A stretch of DNA of 64,000 nucleotides from Gammaproteobacteria bacterium. GTDB lineage: Bacteria > Pseudomonadota > Gammaproteobacteria > Pseudomonadales > Azotimanducaceae. The position numbers and the translations under genes were made by a program. Below are positions 38,890 to 51,717 of this stretch, one piece after another (position 1 is the first letter of the stretch; each line of letters opens with the position of its first letter). The notes under the pieces were generated by a model, which made no database searches, was not told where the DNA came from, and saw only the letters and a program-made list of their open reading frames with translations. Location of the stretch: contig JAPOWH010000010.1 of assembly GCA_026707735.1 (NCBI GenBank), positions 1 through 64,000 on the forward strand, read 5' to 3'.

Positions 38890-41800
38890 ATGCCGTATTC
38901 ATTCACTGAAAAGAAACGACTTCGCAAGGACTTCAGTCGACTCTCCGATCCCATAGAGCTGCACAATCTTCTTGCGATTCAACGCGATTCCTACCGCAAG
39001 TTCCTGCAGGCGGACGTGTCCCCAAAGAAGCGGCAGGAAATTGGATTGCATGCCGCGTTCCAGTCAGTATTCCCGATAGAGAATGCCTCACAGACCGCAT
39101 ACCTGGAATACGTGGACTACCGAATTGACCGGCCAAGTTTCGACGTAAAGGACTGCATTACACGTGGCACAACGTATGCCGCTCCTTTGCACATGACCGT
39201 AAGACTGATCATCTATAGTCGCGAAACGAACGACATCAAGTTGGTCAAGGAGCAGGAGGTATTCCTCGGCGACATACCACTTATGACTCCGTCTGGAAGC
39301 TTCATCATCAACGGTTCCGAACGAGTGGTGGTCTCCCAGCTTCACCGTTCTCCTGGTGTGCTGTTCAGCCACGACAAGGGAAAGGGACATTCGTCCGGAC
39401 GATTCTTGTACAACGCTCGCGTGATCCCCTATAGAGGATCATGGCTCGACTTTGAATTCGGCTACGAGTCTAAGGAGCAGAAGGAGTACATCTATGTTCG
39501 CATTGACCGCAAGAAGAAACTCCCCGTCACGCAGTTTCTTCGGGCAATGTGGTACGTCGATGAGGACTACGACTTCACCGACGAAAACATACTGGCGACG
39601 TTCTTCGAAACCAACGACTTCGAAATTCGAAACAACAACAAGATACGTTGGGAAATTGTTCCCGCGCGTCTTGTCGGAGAGCGCGCATTGTTTGACATTG
39701 AGGTGGGTGGCCGGATTATCGCAAAGTCTGGGGACCTAATCACTCAGCGCCACGCACGGCAGTTAAGCGAGTCTCGCAAAAAGTACTTGGACGTCACCAA
39801 AGAGTTTCTAATCGATAAGACTGCAGCCAAGGACGTTGTGGACCCCGAGACGGGAGAAGTGATCGTTGCATGCAATGCCTTGCTTACTGAGGATTTGGTT
39901 GATCGAATCCTCGAGTCAGGCGTTGCTTCTCTGTCGACCATCTACACCAACGATCTCGATCAACGTGCCTACATGTCCGACACGCTGCGTAAGGACCAAG
40001 CGACTAGTCGATTGCGTTCGCTCTACGAGATTTACAACGTCATGCGTCCTGGAGAGGCATTGACTGAAGACAATTGCTCGCGCTACTTCAGGGGTTTGTT
40101 CTTCGAGTCTGATCGATACGACCTATCTGATGTGGGTCGAATGAAATTCAACAAGAGATTGCAGCGATCGGAGAACGCGGATTCCAACATTCTGCACCCA
40201 GACGACATCATCGCGGTGTTGAAGATGCTAATCGACATCAGAGGCGGACGAGGTTCGGTTGACGATGTAGACAACTTGGGCAATCGTCGCGTGCGTTCAG
40301 TGGGGGAAATGGCGGAGAACCAATTCCGAATTGGTCTGTCTCGCGTCGACCGTGCAGTTAGGGATCGGTTGTCGCTAGCAGAGAGCGAAGGACTCATGCC
40401 GCAGGACTTGATCAATGCAAAACCCATTGTTTCCGCGGTCCGAGAGTTTTTTGGATCGCATCAACTGTCACAGATGATGGACGATGACAATCCTCTCTCC
40501 GAAGTTACCAACAAACGACGAGTGTCTGCATTGGGACCGGGCGGTCTGACGCGCGAACACGCTGGCTTCGAAGTTCGCGACGTGCACCCCACGCACTATG
40601 GACGAATTTGTCCCATTGAAACTCCCGAAGGACCAACCATTGGCCTAATCAACAGCATTGCCACCTATGCGCGGATTAACGACTACGGATTCATTGAAAC
40701 GCCCTACCGAAAAGTCTTGAACGGGAAGGTCTCAAAGCAGATCGAGTATCTGTCCGCCATTGACGAGAGTGCATATCGCATCGCTCCCGCCAGCTCCAAT
40801 CTGAGTGACAGTGGAGAATTCGTAGATGAAATCGTCGACGTGCGCTTCAACAACGAGTTCACCAAAGCGGATCCGCGTGACGTCGAGTACATGGACGTTT
40901 CGCCCAAGCAAATTGTTTCGATTTCGGCAGCGCTGATTCCGTTTCTTGAGCACGACGAAGCAAATCGAGGACTCATGGGTTCAAACATGCAGCGCCAGGC
41001 GGTACCGACCATAAGCACGGAAGCACCGTTGGTTGGCACGGGAATCGAGCGGCAGGTAGCTCGCGATTCAGGAACTTGCATTATTGCCGAACGTGCTGGA
41101 GTCGTTGAATTGGTGGATGCCCGGCGTGTAGTGGTTCGCACATCGTTGGCGCAACGCTCGGAAGACGACGCTGGCATTGACATTTACAACTTGACGAAAT
41201 TCACGCGATCCAATCAAGACACCTGCATCAATCAACGTCCCATTGTGAAGCCAGGGGATCGGATCCAAGCCGGGGATATTCTCGCGGACGGTCCATCCAT
41301 CGACCTCGGAGAACTCGCATTGGGCCAAAACATTCGCATAGCCTTTATGGTGTGGAACGGCTACAACTACGAAGACTCGATTCTCATCTCTGAACGTATC
41401 GTTCGTGAGGACCGCTTTACCAGCGTACATATCAAGGAACTTGAATGCACTGCGCGCGAAACCAAGATGGGTCCGGAGGAGATTACTGCGGACATTCCCA
41501 ATGTCAGTGAGTCCGCGCTGTCCAAGCTGGACGGATCGGGAATCGTCTACATTGGCGCAGAGGTCGCCGCTGGCGACATTCTCGTTGGCAAGGTCACTCC
41601 CAAGGGAGAGACGCAGCTTAGTCCTGAAGAGAAGCTTCTGCGAGCGATATTTGGCGAGAAGGCTTCCGATGTCAAGGACACTTCTTTGCGTGTCAAATCC
41701 GATGTGCAAGGAACAGTCGTCGACGTTCGAATATTTACTCGCGAAGGCAAGGAAAAGGATGAGCGGACGAAGGCGATTGAAGAAGATGAGCTCAATTCGA

Positions 41801-42993
41801 TTCGTCAGGACCTCAACGATCAGTATCGAATTTTCGAAAACGCAACCTATGAACAATTGCTGAATTCGTTGCGTGGCAAGGTTGTTGCACAAGCTCCGGA
41901 ACTGAAGGCCAAAGAGAAGCTCACAACGGCTTACCTGAGAAAGCTCGATCGCTCGGAATGGCGCAACATTCGCGTTGACGACGATGATCTCAACCGGACG
42001 ATCGAAATGACTTTCAAGACCCTCGATGAGCGAAAGCAGGAACTTGACCGCGAGTTCGAACGCGAGGAAAAGAAGATCACTCGGCCGCACGATCTTGCGC
42101 CAGGCGTTCTCAAGCACGTAAAGGTTTACGTTGCGACCAAGCGTCGCATTCAGCCCGGCGACAAGATGGCGGGCAGGCATGGCAACAAAGGCGTGATTTC
42201 GGTCGTGATGCCAGTGGAAGACATGCCATACGACGAATATGGTGAGCCAGTGGACATCGTGCTCAATCCGCTGGGCGTGCCCTCGAGGATGAACATCGGG
42301 CAGATTCTTGAAACCCACTTGGGATGGGCGGCGAAGGGTATTGGCGACCAGTTGTCCCAATTGATTGATCGACAGGCCAACGTCGAAGAAGTGCGGGGCT
42401 ACCTCGAGAGTGTGTATGACCAAATGGAAGGCAAGCCTGTGGGATTGAAATCTCTCAAAGATCCGGAATTGATGGATTTGGCGAACGCGTACAGTAGCGG
42501 AATTCCCGTTTCAACTCCTGTTTTCGACGGAGCGCGCGAGACGGACATCAAGAGGCTGCTGAGGCTAGCCGGGTTGCCTGAGAGCGGGCAAACCTATCTT
42601 TACGATGGCCGGACAGGCCGTAGGTTTGACCGTCCTGTGACCATGGGTTACATGTACATGCTCAAGCTCAATCACTTGGTAGACGAGAAGATGCATGCCC
42701 GATCCACTGGATCCTACAGTCTCGTCACTCAGCAACCGCTTGGCGGCAAGGCGCAGTTGGGCGGGCAGCGATTTGGAGAGATGGAGGTATGGGCTCTCGA
42801 AGCATACGGCGCCGCGTACACGTTGCAGGAGATGCTTACTGTGAAGTCGGACGACGTCGAAGGCCGAGCGAAGATATTCAAGAACATCGTGGATGGAGAC
42901 TATCGAATCGAGCCTGGTATGCCGGAGTCCTTCAACGTGTTGTCGCGAGAAGTCAAATCGTTGGGGATTGACTTGTCGTTTGGAACAGACTAA
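38890..42993 (+). CDS. rpoB: RNA polymerase beta subunit
   Basis: Product of 1367 aa, full gammaproteobacterial length. Catalytic and rifampicin-pocket regions are well conserved ([49 protein letters not shown]). The rifampicin cluster differs from E. coli: the segment reads [20 protein letters not shown], so the residue equivalent to His526 is Asn541 here (codon AAC at 40510), Phe514 is Met, and Gln517/Asn518 are Asp. Ser531 and Asp516 equivalents are unchanged. The ribosome-binding site is weak. It follows rplL after an attenuator-like hairpin, and rpoC starts 12 nt downstream. Confidence 0.98.
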   Translation: MPYSFTEKKRLRKDFSRLSDPIELHNLLAIQRDSYRKFLQADVSPKKRQEIGLHAAFQSVFPIENASQTAYLEYVDYRIDRPSFDVKDCITRGTTYAAPLHMTVRLIIYSRETNDIKLVKEQEVFLGDIPLMTPSGSFIINGSERVVVSQLHRSPGVLFSHDKGKGHSSGRFLYNARVIPYRGSWLDFEFGYESKEQKEYIYVRIDRKKKLPVTQFLRAMWYVDEDYDFTDENILATFFETNDFEIRNNNKIRWEIVPARLVGERALFDIEVGGRIIAKSGDLITQRHARQLSESRKKYLDVTKEFLIDKTAAKDVVDPETGEVIVACNALLTEDLVDRILESGVASLSTIYTNDLDQRAYMSDTLRKDQATSRLRSLYEIYNVMRPGEALTEDNCSRYFRGLFFESDRYDLSDVGRMKFNKRLQRSENADSNILHPDDIIAVLKMLIDIRGGRGSVDDVDNLGNRRVRSVGEMAENQFRIGLSRVDRAVRDRLSLAESEGLMPQDLINAKPIVSAVREFFGSHQLSQMMDDDNPLSEVTNKRRVSALGPGGLTREHAGFEVRDVHPTHYGRICPIETPEGPTIGLINSIATYARINDYGFIETPYRKVLNGKVSKQIEYLSAIDESAYRIAPASSNLSDSGEFVDEIVDVRFNNEFTKADPRDVEYMDVSPKQIVSISAALIPFLEHDEANRGLMGSNMQRQAVPTISTEAPLVGTGIERQVARDSGTCIIAERAGVVELVDARRVVVRTSLAQRSEDDAGIDIYNLTKFTRSNQDTCINQRPIVKPGDRIQAGDILADGPSIDLGELALGQNIRIAFMVWNGYNYEDSILISERIVREDRFTSVHIKELECTARETKMGPEEITADIPNVSESALSKLDGSGIVYIGAEVAAGDILVGKVTPKGETQLSPEEKLLRAIFGEKASDVKDTSLRVKSDVQGTVVDVRIFTREGKEKDERTKAIEEDELNSIRQDLNDQYRIFENATYEQLLNSLRGKVVAQAPELKAKEKLTTAYLRKLDRSEWRNIRVDDDDLNRTIEMTFKTLDERKQELDREFEREEKKITRPHDLAPGVLKHVKVYVATKRRIQPGDKMAGRHGNKGVISVVMPVEDMPYDEYGEPVDIVLNPLGVPSRMNIGQILETHLGWAAKGIGDQLSQLIDRQANVEEVRGYLESVYDQMEGKPVGLKSLKDPELMDLANAYSSGIPVSTPVFDGARETDIKRLLRLAGLPESGQTYLYDGRTGRRFDRPVTMGYMYMLKLNHLVDEKMHARSTGSYSLVTQQPLGGKAQLGGQRFGEMEVWALEAYGAAYTLQEMLTVKSDDVEGRAKIFKNIVDGDYRIEPGMPESFNVLSREVKSLGIDLSFGTD

Positions 42994-43005
42994 GGGGGAA
43001 AAGAC

Positions 43006-46000
43006 ATGGTGGATTTCTTTAGATATCGTCGACTGAACACTTCCTCCGTAGAGGATTTTGATTCGCTGCAAATCGGCTTGGCCTCGCCGGAGCTGGTCCG
43101 TTCGTGGTCGCATGGGGAGGTTAAGAAGCCGGAAACAATCAACTACCGAACATTGAAGCCGGAACGAGATGGATTGTTCTGTGCCAAGATTTTCGGTCCG
43201 ATGAAGGACAACGAATGCTTGTGCGGCAAGTACAAGCGAATGAAGCATCGGGGTGTTGTATGTGAGAAGTGCGGCGTAGAAGTGACGGCCAAGAAGGTGA
43301 GACGTGAACGGATGGGCCACATTGAGCTCGCCGCTCCTGTTGCCCATATATGGTTCCTGAAGTCACTGCCGTCGCGCATTGGTCTGATGTTGGACATGAC
43401 GCTGCGCGAGATTGAGCGCGTTTTGTATTTCGATTCGTACATCGTCATTGATCCCGGTCGTACCGAACTGGAGACTTGTCAGCTTTTGACGGGCGAGGAA
43501 TATACCGAAGCCTATGAAAAGTACGGCAATGAATTCGTCGCGAAGATGGGCGCTGAAGCGATCCTCGAGATATTGGAGAGCATCGATCTGGAATCGGAAG
43601 CAGAGACCCTTCGCGAAGAGATCGACGAAACGAATTCCGAATCGAAGATCAAGAAGCTGTCCAAGCGACTGAAGCTCGTCGAGGCGTTCCTGAAGTCAGG
43701 CAACAAGCCGAGCTGGATGATTCTGCGCAACTTGCCTGTGCTGCCGCCGGACCTTAGACCACTGGTGCCCATGGAGGGAGGGCGGTTCGCAACATCGGAT
43801 TTGAACGATCTGTACCGTCGCGTAATCAATCGAAACAATAGGCTGCGCAAGCTCAATGAACTCAGGGCTCCCGATCTCATCATCCACAATGAAATGCGCA
43901 TGCTGCAGGAAGCGGTGGATGCGCTCCTGGACAATGGGAGACGCGGTCGAGCGATTACAGGTTCTAACAAGCGACCTTTGAAGTCGCTATCCGACATGAT
44001 CAAGGGCAAGCAAGGCAGGTTCCGACAAAACCTGCTGGGCAAGCGCGTCGACTTCTCAGGTCGGTCCGTGATCGTGGTTGGTCCCACTCTGAAACTGCAT
44101 GAGTGTGGTTTGCCCAAGAAGATGGCTCTGGAGCTGTTCCGGCCATTCATTCTCGGGAAGCTGCAACGAGAGGGGCTTGCTGAAACCATCAAGCACGCCA
44201 AGCGCATGGTCGACGAAGAGCATCCGCAGGTGTGGGACATTCTTGCGGATGTGATTCGGGAGCACCCCGTGTTGCTGAACCGAGCGCCTACATTGCATCG
44301 ATTGGGCATTCAGGCCTTTGAGCCTGTCCTAGTCGAAGGCAAGGCGATTCAGTTGCATCCGCTGGTCTGCGTTGCGTACAACGCCGATTTCGACGGGGAT
44401 CAGATGGCGGTTCATGTGCCTTTGACCTTGGAAGCGCAATTGGAAGCCCGTGCGCTCATGATGTCCACGAACAACATTCTGTCGCCTGCGAGCGGCGATC
44501 CGATCATCGTGCCCAATCAGGACGTTGTCCTTGGGTTGTACTACCTGACTCGCGACCGCATTAACGCAAAGGGCGAGGGGATGGTTTTCGCAGACACCGC
44601 CGAGGTCGAGCGAGCCTATTTCAACGATGCGGTTGAATTGCATGCGCGAATACGCTTGCGACTGACGGAGACAGACGCTGGCGGGAATGAGAACACCCAG
44701 GTCGTAGACACGACAGTGGGGCGCGCGATGCTGGCAGATCTGCTGCCACCAGGTCTCAACTACTCCTATGTAAACAAGGTGCTCAAGCGAAATGCAATTT
44801 CCGAGCTGGTTGATGTTTGCTATCGTCGCGTTGGTCTGAAGGAGACGGTTGTTTTCGCCGACCAGCTGATGTATGCCGGGTTTAAGTACTCCACACTGTC
44901 TGGATGTTCAATTGGCGTCGACGACTTCGTGATACCCGATGAAAAGTCTGGAATCATTGGGGAAGCTTTCACCGAAATCACCGAGCTCGAGCGTCAGTTC
45001 CGAGACAACCTGTTGTCGCCGACCGAAAAGTACAACAAGGCTGTGGACATTTGGACGCGGTCCAGCGAACTCATCGGCGGGCGAATGATGGATGGAATAT
45101 CCAAAGAACGCGTCACCAATCGGGAAGGAAACGACGAGGAACAGGACTCCTTCAACTCGGTATACATCTACGCCGATTCGAAAGCGCGGGGCTCCCCCGC
45201 TCAAATCCGCCAGCTTGCTGGCATGCGTGGCCTAATGGCGCGACCGGATGGGACGATTATCGAAACGCCGATCATATCCAACTTCCGCGAGGGATTGACC
45301 GTAAACGAGTACTTCATCTCGACGCACGGCTCGCGCAAGGGGCTGGCTGACACGGCGCTCAAGACGGCAAACGCCGGCTACCTAACGCGTCGTCTCGTGG
45401 ATGTCTCACAAGATCTTGTAATCACCGAGTATGACTGCGGAACGGAGAACGGTTTGCGGGTAACCGCGCAGATTGAAGGGGTTGAGGTCGTTGAGCCGTT
45501 ATCGGTGCGTGTCTTGGGACGCGTACTCGCGAGAGACATTCTGAACGACGACGGCGAAGTCGCCATAAAGGCGGACACTATGGTCGACGAAGACTGGGTC
45601 GATGCCATAGAGACTCTTGGCATAGACGAAATCTACGTGCGCTCTCCCATTACCTGCGAAACGCGCTATGGACTGTGTGCCAAATGCTACGGAAGAGACC
45701 TGGCGCGTGGACAGTTGGTCAATGTCGGAGAGGCCGTTGGCGTCATCGCGGCGCAGTCGATCGGTGAACCAGGCACACAGCTGACTCTGCGAACCTTCCA
45801 CATTGGAGGTGCCGCATCTCGAGCGACAGCGGACGACAGCGTTCAAGTCAAAAACGGTGGCATCGTGCGGTTTCGCAATTTCAACCGCGTCAAAAACGCA
45901 GCGGGCAACTCCGTTGCAGTTACTCGATCGGGCAAGGTCGAAATCTTCGACGAAAGTGGACGTGAACGGGAGCGCTATCCGTTGCCCTACGGCGCAACGC

Positions 46001-47214
46001 TGACTGTGGAGGACGGAGACAAGGTCATGGCGGGGCAAGTGATTGCCAGTTGGGACCCTCACTACCATCCCATCGTGTCGGAAGTCAATGGCTACGTGTC
46101 CTACGTGGAAATGGAGGAAAGCCGATCCGTGCGTACGCAAGTCGATGAAGAGACGGGTCTGTCGATACTAAGCGTGATCCCAGAATCAGAGCGACCCGAA
46201 GCAGGATTGCAGCTGCGGCCAGGAATTGCCGTCACCAAGACTAAGGCCAAGAGCTCTGAGGTACTGGTTCACTTCTCGCTGCCCGGCGGGGCGAGCGTGC
46301 TGCTGGAGCAGGGCGCGCGAGTCAAGGAAGGCGAAGTTGTGGCTAAAGTGCCTCAGGAAAGCAAAAAGACCGATGACATTGTTGGTGGTCTGCCACGAGT
46401 CATCGAACTCTTCGAAGCTCGCCGACCCAAGGAGAATGCGATACTTGCAGAGGCGTCAGGCACTGTCGCTCTGGGCAAGGACACTTTGACTAAAGTTCGG
46501 CTCATCATTGAGCCCAAGCATGCCGAAGCTTCCGAGGAATTGGAACCGGTGGAAATGCTGATACCCAAGACTCGCAATATCTCAGTGGTTGCCGGTGAGG
46601 AAGTCACCAAGGGCGACGTGATTTGCGACGGTGCGTACGATCCACACGACATCCTGCGATTGCGGGGCATCGCGGAGCTCGCTGAGTACATAATCAACGG
46701 CATCCAAGACGTATATCGCCTGCAGGGTGTAGTCATCAACGACAAGCATATCGAAGTCATTGTGCGGCAAATGCTGCGCAAGGCGGAGATTGTTTCGAGT
46801 GGTGAATCGACCTTTGTACGCGGAGAACAGGTTGAGCATTCGGAGGTCATCGAGGAGAACAAGCAGCTGGTCGAGGAAGGCAAAGAGCCGATCAAGTTCA
46901 ATAGAGTTCTGCTCGGCATAACTCGCGGGTCGCTGGCTACCGATTCGTTCATTTCGGCAGCGTCGTTCCAGGAAACGACGCGCGTGCTTACCGAAGCCGC
47001 GGTCACTGGAAAGCGAGACGCACTGCGCGGTTTGAAGGAGAATGTCGTTGTGGGTCGGCTGATTCCGGCTGGCACGGGATTGTCCTATCACAGGAACCGA
47101 AAGCAGAGGCGCGCCGAGGAGCTGACGGTTCGAGAAGCCAAGATCCGAGAGGCTACTCCGGAGGAAATTGAACGTTCGCTGGCGGAAATGCTCTCGGAGC
47201 AGGACCGAGAATAG
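43006..47214 (+). CDS. rpoC: RNA polymerase beta' subunit
   Basis: Product of 1402 aa. The N-terminal zinc site ([20 protein letters not shown]), the catalytic [12 protein letters not shown] with three Mg-binding aspartates, and the second zinc site ([19 protein letters not shown]) are intact. The trigger-loop region follows in [21 protein letters not shown]. Starts 12 nt after rpoB with GGGGGAAAAG as ribosome-binding region. A hairpin and a likely promoter for rpsL follow. Confidence 0.98.
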   Translation: MVDFFRYRRLNTSSVEDFDSLQIGLASPELVRSWSHGEVKKPETINYRTLKPERDGLFCAKIFGPMKDNECLCGKYKRMKHRGVVCEKCGVEVTAKKVRRERMGHIELAAPVAHIWFLKSLPSRIGLMLDMTLREIERVLYFDSYIVIDPGRTELETCQLLTGEEYTEAYEKYGNEFVAKMGAEAILEILESIDLESEAETLREEIDETNSESKIKKLSKRLKLVEAFLKSGNKPSWMILRNLPVLPPDLRPLVPMEGGRFATSDLNDLYRRVINRNNRLRKLNELRAPDLIIHNEMRMLQEAVDALLDNGRRGRAITGSNKRPLKSLSDMIKGKQGRFRQNLLGKRVDFSGRSVIVVGPTLKLHECGLPKKMALELFRPFILGKLQREGLAETIKHAKRMVDEEHPQVWDILADVIREHPVLLNRAPTLHRLGIQAFEPVLVEGKAIQLHPLVCVAYNADFDGDQMAVHVPLTLEAQLEARALMMSTNNILSPASGDPIIVPNQDVVLGLYYLTRDRINAKGEGMVFADTAEVERAYFNDAVELHARIRLRLTETDAGGNENTQVVDTTVGRAMLADLLPPGLNYSYVNKVLKRNAISELVDVCYRRVGLKETVVFADQLMYAGFKYSTLSGCSIGVDDFVIPDEKSGIIGEAFTEITELERQFRDNLLSPTEKYNKAVDIWTRSSELIGGRMMDGISKERVTNREGNDEEQDSFNSVYIYADSKARGSPAQIRQLAGMRGLMARPDGTIIETPIISNFREGLTVNEYFISTHGSRKGLADTALKTANAGYLTRRLVDVSQDLVITEYDCGTENGLRVTAQIEGVEVVEPLSVRVLGRVLARDILNDDGEVAIKADTMVDEDWVDAIETLGIDEIYVRSPITCETRYGLCAKCYGRDLARGQLVNVGEAVGVIAAQSIGEPGTQLTLRTFHIGGAASRATADDSVQVKNGGIVRFRNFNRVKNAAGNSVAVTRSGKVEIFDESGRERERYPLPYGATLTVEDGDKVMAGQVIASWDPHYHPIVSEVNGYVSYVEMEESRSVRTQVDEETGLSILSVIPESERPEAGLQLRPGIAVTKTKAKSSEVLVHFSLPGGASVLLEQGARVKEGEVVAKVPQESKKTDDIVGGLPRVIELFEARRPKENAILAEASGTVALGKDTLTKVRLIIEPKHAEASEELEPVEMLIPKTRNISVVAGEEVTKGDVICDGAYDPHDILRLRGIAELAEYIINGIQDVYRLQGVVINDKHIEVIVRQMLRKAEIVSSGESTFVRGEQVEHSEVIEENKQLVEEGKEPIKFNRVLLGITRGSLATDSFISAASFQETTRVLTEAAVTGKRDALRGLKENVVVGRLIPAGTGLSYHRNRKQRRAEELTVREAKIREATPEEIERSLAEMLSEQDRE

Positions 47215-47237
47215 TGGACCCGTTAGCGCAAGGCACT

Positions 47238-47265
47238 TGCGACAAGGGCGCGGAGCAAATACAAT
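47238..47265 (+). promoter_or_regulatory. Putative str operon promoter
   Basis: TTGCGA (47238-47243) and TACAAT (47260-47265) with a 16-nt spacer, about 60 nt before rpsL. The E. coli str operon also has its promoter just before rpsL. The segment overlaps a hairpin. Confidence 0.5.
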
Positions 47266-47274
47266 TCCGCGCCC
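47246..47274 (+). promoter_or_regulatory. rpoC-rpsL intergenic hairpin
   Basis: A perfect 9-bp stem GGGCGCGGA/TCCGCGCCC encloses an 11-nt loop that contains most of the TACAAT box. No T-run follows, so it is not a classical terminator; it may be a processing or weak stop signal for rpoBC mRNA. Confidence 0.4.
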
Positions 47275-47323
47275 AACGCAGGATGTGGAACGCCTAGGGC
47301 AATCAAACGAAGAGGGCCATTCC

Positions 47324-47695
47324 TTGACGACTATCAATCAACTCATACGCAAGCCGCGCAAGCGAAAGGTGAGGAAAAGCCAATCCATTGCATTGGAGGG
47401 GAATCCTCAAAAACGCGGCGTGTGCATTCGTGTCTACACGACCACGCCTAGAAAGCCCAATTCGGCCATGCGCAAGGTGTGTCGCGTGCGACTTATGAAT
47501 GGTTATGAGGTCAACGCTTATATTCCAGGAGAGCGCCACACGCTGCAGGAGCACAGCACCGTATTGATTCGAGGCGGCCGAGTGAAGGATTTGCCGGGAG
47601 TGCGGTATCACACCATTCGCGGAACGCTCGATGCAACCGGCGTTGAGGATCGTCGGCAAGGCCGATCGAAGTATGGAACCAAACGTCCCAATTAG
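47324..47695 (+). CDS. rpsL: 30S ribosomal protein S12
   Basis: Product of 123 aa from TTG 47324 (AGAGGG upstream), giving [19 protein letters not shown], collinear with E. coli S12. [20 protein letters not shown] contains K43-equivalent Lys and GGRVKDLPG the K88 equivalent, so no streptomycin-resistance change is seen. S12 supports decoding accuracy. A longer ORF reaching back into rpoC was rejected. Confidence 0.96.
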   Translation: MTTINQLIRKPRKRKVRKSQSIALEGNPQKRGVCIRVYTTTPRKPNSAMRKVCRVRLMNGYEVNAYIPGERHTLQEHSTVLIRGGRVKDLPGVRYHTIRGTLDATGVEDRRQGRSKYGTKRPN

Positions 47696-47719
47696 GATTG
47701 GATAGGAGTATTCTGCAGT

Positions 47720-48190
47720 ATGTCGCGTAGGCGTGTCAGTACCAAGCGGGTTATCCTGCCCGACCCAAAGTACCACAACGAAATGGTGGCGAAGTTCATT
47801 AATCATGTGATGACCAATGGGAAAAAGTCCGTGGCGGAACGCATCGTCTACGGTGCGTTGGAAATCGTGGAGAACCGCGAACACACAGATCCGGTCGAAG
47901 TCTTTGACAAGGCATTGGAAGAGGTCGCGCCGACATTGGAAGTGAAGTCGCGCCGAGTCGGAAGTTCCAATTTACCGGTTCCCGTCGAAGTTCGTCCATC
48001 CCGACGAACGGCCCTAGCCATGCGTTGGATCGTTGATTCGGCACGTTCTCGCGGCGAAAAGACTATGGCATCCCGATTGGCTGGCGAACTAGTCGACGCT
48101 GCCAATGGACGTGGTGCGGCAATTCGAAAACGCACGGACGTCCACAGACAAGCAGAGGCCAATAGAGCCTTTGCTCACTACCGCTATTAG
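47720..48190 (+). CDS. rpsG: 30S ribosomal protein S7
   Basis: Product of 156 aa, usual length. [31 protein letters not shown] and the helix [20 protein letters not shown] at the end are typical (shown here in part). S7 nucleates assembly of the 30S head and is a translational repressor of the str operon in E. coli. It follows rpsL by 24 nt with TAGGAG as ribosome-binding site. Confidence 0.96.
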   Translation: MSRRRVSTKRVILPDPKYHNEMVAKFINHVMTNGKKSVAERIVYGALEIVENREHTDPVEVFDKALEEVAPTLEVKSRRVGSSNLPVPVEVRPSRRTALAMRWIVDSARSRGEKTMASRLAGELVDAANGRGAAIRKRTDVHRQAEANRAFAHYRY

Positions 48191-48267
48191 AACAGCAAAC
48201 GAAGACTAACCCCAAGCTAAACGGGCAAGTACAGACTTTCGTTTGAGCTCTTGCATGGAGTAGAGGA

Positions 48268-50361
48268 ATGGCTCGTAGCACGCCAATTGGTCGCTACAGG
48301 AACATAGGCATAGTCGCTCACGTTGACGCTGGAAAAACAACGACCACGGAGCGAGTGCTTTTCTACACCGGCATCTCTCACAAAATGGGCGAGGTTCATG
48401 ATGGAGCGGCCGTCATGGACTGGATGGAGCAGGAGCAGGAACGCGGAATAACTATCACGTCGGCCGCCACCACATGCTTTTGGTCGGGAACCACAACACA
48501 GTTTCCCGAGCATCGAATAAACCTTATCGACACCCCTGGACACGTGGATTTCACGATAGAAGTGGAGAGGAGTCTGCGAGTGCTTGATGGTGCTGTGGTG
48601 GTCTTTTGCGGGACAGCGGGTGTTGAGCCACAATCGGAGACTGTTTGGCGACAGGCGGACAGATATGGAGTGCCTCGCATTGTGTTTGTCAACAAGATGG
48701 ACCGAGCAGGCGCGGATTTTCTTAGGGTTGTGGGCCAAATCAAGGATCGACTTGGGGCGAATCCGGTACCTGTTCAACTGGCGATCGGTGCGGAGGACAA
48801 GTTTAGAGGGATCGTGGATTTGATCTCTATGAAAGCTCTTTTTTGGGACATGGCGGACCTTGGTGTCAACACCATTAGCAAAGACGTACCACCGGAGCTG
48901 CTTGACCAAGCGACTGAGTTGCGCGACGCACTTGTTGAACAGGCGGCCGAGTCCAGCGAAGAGCTTATGGAGAAGTATCTCGAGGGAGAGGCCATTTCGG
49001 AGGACGAGATCAGGCGAGGACTGCGTCAGCGCACGCTAGCCAACGAGATTGTGCCCGCGCTCTGTGGGACGGCATTTCGCAATAAGGGTGTCCAGCCGAT
49101 GTTGGATGCCGTGATTGACTTCCTGCCTGCGCCGGACGAGGTGGCCGCCATTGAAGGTGTGGGATCAGACGGGACAACGCCTACAGTCCGCACGTCTAGC
49201 GACGACGAGCCATTCTCGGCGTTGGCATTCAAGATTGCAACTGACCCATATGTAGGAACCCTCACCTTCTTTCGCATGTACTCTGGCGTGCTGTCTACAG
49301 GAGACCGCATCCTCAACGCAACCAAGTCGCGCAGAGAGAGGCTTGGCCGCATGGTCCAAATGCACGCCAACAGTCGCAGGGAAATCAGCGAGGTTTGCGC
49401 AGGAGATATTGCGGCAGCGATTGGTTTGAAGGATGTTACAACTGGAGACACCCTCTGCAGCGAAAAGGATGTTGTCACTCTGGAACGAATGGTGTTTCCG
49501 GAACCAGTGATCCACGTAGCTGTCGAACCCCGGTCGGTAGCGGACCAGGAGAAGCTAACCACAGCATTGAGCAAGCTGGCTCAGGAGGACCCGTCGTTTC
49601 GGGTGCGGACGGATGACGAGACCGGTCAAACGATCATAGCCGGCATGGGGGAACTACATTTGGACATCATCATCGATAGGATGCGTCGAGAGTTCAATGT
49701 TGAAGCAAATGTAGGCAAACCGCAGGTGGCATATCGTGAAACGATTCGTTCGACGGTGGAGATGGAAGCTAGACATGTTCGTCAAACCGGCGGACGGGGT
49801 CAATTCGCCCACGTCGCCGTTCGATTCGAACCTATTGGCAAGGGAGAGGAAAGCTACGAGTTCATTGACAAGATTGTCGGAGGTGCGATACCACGCGAAT
49901 ATATCCCTGCGGTGGACCGAGGGATTCAGGAGCAAATGACCAATGGTGTGCTCGCAGGATTCCCACTAATCAATGTCAAGGCGACACTCTACGACGGTTC
50001 CTTTCATGAGGTCGACTCGAGCGAGGTCGCCTTCAAGATTGCGGGGTCCACAGCCATGCGGGAGGGTGCCAAGCGAGCCGATCCGGTGCTGCTGGAACCT
50101 GTGATGGCCGTCGAGGTAGTGACTCCGGAGAACTTTCTCGGAGATGTCGTAGGCGACTTGAATCGACGTCGCGGCATGATTGAAGGCATGGATGAGAATC
50201 CTGCGGGTAAAATTGTGCACGCTTCGATACCTCTTGGTGAAATGTTCGGCTACGCAACCGATCTACGATCGGCGACGCAGGGCCGCGCAACTTTCACCAT
50301 GGAGTTCGACAGGTACGAGGAGGTGCCGGAGAACATAGCGGAGGCAATCAGGACTCGATAG
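48268..50361 (+). CDS. fusA: Elongation factor G
   Basis: Product of 697 aa. Translocation GTPase. G1 [13 protein letters not shown]2 RGITITSA, G3 DTPGHVD and G4 [11 protein letters not shown] are intact, followed by domains II-V ([13 protein letters not shown] in domain [12 protein letters not shown] in domain IV). Starts 77 nt after rpsG with GTAGAGG upstream. A stable hairpin without a T-run lies between it and tuf. Confidence 0.97.
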   Translation: MARSTPIGRYRNIGIVAHVDAGKTTTTERVLFYTGISHKMGEVHDGAAVMDWMEQEQERGITITSAATTCFWSGTTTQFPEHRINLIDTPGHVDFTIEVERSLRVLDGAVVVFCGTAGVEPQSETVWRQADRYGVPRIVFVNKMDRAGADFLRVVGQIKDRLGANPVPVQLAIGAEDKFRGIVDLISMKALFWDMADLGVNTISKDVPPELLDQATELRDALVEQAAESSEELMEKYLEGEAISEDEIRRGLRQRTLANEIVPALCGTAFRNKGVQPMLDAVIDFLPAPDEVAAIEGVGSDGTTPTVRTSSDDEPFSALAFKIATDPYVGTLTFFRMYSGVLSTGDRILNATKSRRERLGRMVQMHANSRREISEVCAGDIAAAIGLKDVTTGDTLCSEKDVVTLERMVFPEPVIHVAVEPRSVADQEKLTTALSKLAQEDPSFRVRTDDETGQTIIAGMGELHLDIIIDRMRREFNVEANVGKPQVAYRETIRSTVEMEARHVRQTGGRGQFAHVAVRFEPIGKGEESYEFIDKIVGGAIPREYIPAVDRGIQEQMTNGVLAGFPLINVKATLYDGSFHEVDSSEVAFKIAGSTAMREGAKRADPVLLEPVMAVEVVTPENFLGDVVGDLNRRRGMIEGMDENPAGKIVHASIPLGEMFGYATDLRSATQGRATFTMEFDRYEEVPENIAEAIRTR

Positions 50362-50377
50362 CCGGACGCATTGAAGT

Positions 50378-50403
50378 AATCCGATGCACGCCCGCATCGG
50401 ATT
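50378..50403 (+). promoter_or_regulatory. fusA-tuf intergenic hairpin
   Basis: A perfect 10-bp stem AATCCGATGC/GCATCGGATT with loop ACGCCC lies 17 nt after fusA and 27 nt before tuf. There is no T-run, so it is likely an mRNA processing or stability element rather than a terminator. Confidence 0.45.
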
Positions 50404-50430
50404 TGTGAAACTGTATGGAGAGATTAACCA

Positions 50431-51630
50431 ATGGCTAAGCAGAAGTTTGAGCGTACAAAGCCGCACGTGAACGTAGGGACGATCGGACACGTGGATCATG
50501 GCAAGACGACATTGACGGCCGCCATGACAATGATTTGTGCTGCTGATACCGGTACGGGCGACATCAAGAACTTCGATGAGATCGACAATGCGCCCGAAGA
50601 GAAGGAGCGTGGTATCACGATCGCGACGACCCATGTGGAGTACGAGTCGCCGAATCGGCACTACGCCCATGTTGACTGTCCGGGACACGCGGACTATGTC
50701 AAGAACATGATCACTGGGGCAGCCCAGATGGATGGCGCGATTCTGGTCGTGTCGGCAGTTGATGGTCCGATGCCGCAAACCCGCGAGCACATTCTGCTTG
50801 CGCGGCAGGTCGGCGTGCCAAGAATCATCGTCTACTTGAACAAGGTTGACATGCTGGACGACGACGAGCGAGACGATTTCGTCGAGTTGGTCACCATGGA
50901 CATCCAGGAGCTCTTGGAGTCCTACGAGTTTGATCCCGACTCACCCATCGTAGTAGGCAGCGCGCTGAAGGCAATGGATGGAGACACTGGAGGAGACGCA
51001 GCAGGCAGCGTACGAGAGCTCATTGAGCGTCTGGACGATTTCATCCCGGAGCCGGAGCGGCCCATCGATGCGCCATTCCTGATGCCCATTGAAGACGTGT
51101 TCTCTATTTCAGGGCGCGGAACTGTGGTAACCGGTCGCGTGGACCGAGGCGTTGTTAAGGTGGGCGACGAAGTTGAGATTGTTGGGATTCGCGAAACCCA
51201 GAAAACGACATGCACAGGAGTGGAGATGTTCCGCAAACTGCTTGACGAGGGACGGGCTGGAGAGAACATTGGCGTGTTGCTACGAGGCGTCAAGCGACAG
51301 GAAGTCGAACGCGGCCAGGTGCTGGCGGTGCCGGGATCTATTACGCCGCACACGAAGTTTTCTGCGCAAGTCTATGTGCTGTCGAAGGACGAAGGCGGCA
51401 GGCATTCTCCGTTCCAAAGTCACTATCGACCACAGTTCTATTTCCGTACGACCGATGTGACGGGCGAAGTCACCTTGAACGAAGGCGTGGAAATGGTCAT
51501 GCCGGGTGACAATGTGGAGTTGAATGTGGACTTGATCAGTCCTATCGCCATGGACGAAGGACTACGCTTTGCCATTAGGGAAGGTGGCAGAACGGTCGGT
51601 GCCGGAGTGGTTACCAGCGTTATCGAGTAG
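50431..51630 (+). CDS. tuf: Elongation factor Tu
   Basis: Product of 399 aa. GTPase that delivers aminoacyl-tRNA. G1 GHVDHGKT (with preceding VNVGTI), G2 [13 protein letters not shown]3 [12 protein letters not shown] and G4 NKVDM are intact, followed by beta-barrel domains II and III (end [12 protein letters not shown]). GAGAG lies upstream of ATG 50431. This is the only tuf copy in the window; the second copy expected after tRNA-Thr(GGT) is absent. A strong terminator follows. Confidence 0.98.
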   Translation: MAKQKFERTKPHVNVGTIGHVDHGKTTLTAAMTMICAADTGTGDIKNFDEIDNAPEEKERGITIATTHVEYESPNRHYAHVDCPGHADYVKNMITGAAQMDGAILVVSAVDGPMPQTREHILLARQVGVPRIIVYLNKVDMLDDDERDDFVELVTMDIQELLESYEFDPDSPIVVGSALKAMDGDTGGDAAGSVRELIERLDDFIPEPERPIDAPFLMPIEDVFSISGRGTVVTGRVDRGVVKVGDEVEIVGIRETQKTTCTGVEMFRKLLDEGRAGENIGVLLRGVKRQEVERGQVLAVPGSITPHTKFSAQVYVLSKDEGGRHSPFQSHYRPQFYFRTTDVTGEVTLNEGVEMVMPGDNVELNVDLISPIAMDEGLRFAIREGGRTVGAGVVTSVIE

Positions 51631-51656
51631 CCGCCCCAAGAAATTCATTTCTCAGG

Positions 51657-51690
51657 AGCCTTGGCGTGCTAGCATGCCAAGGCTCTTTTG
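51657..51690 (+). terminator. Terminator of the str operon after tuf
   Basis: Stem AGCCTTGGCGTGC/GCATGCCAAGGCT (up to 13 bp, one G-U) followed by CTTTTG. It separates str from the following genes and shows that S10 needs its own promoter. Confidence 0.92.
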
Positions 51691-51717
51691 CATATTGGGG
51701 TTAATAGTGTCATCTGC

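Noticed and set aside
41068-42423. 451-codon ORF antisense to rpoB
   Set aside because: Long shadow ORF opposite a strongly conserved gene; no own start signals or domain.
47324-47695. Possible streptomycin-resistance change in S12
   Set aside because: Lysines equivalent to K43 and K88 are both present; the neighbouring Arg at position 42 is a common natural variant.
51688-51717. TTG start of the longest ORF for the lipoprotein after tuf
   Set aside because: It falls in the T-run of the tuf terminator, so it would not be translated from a downstream promoter.
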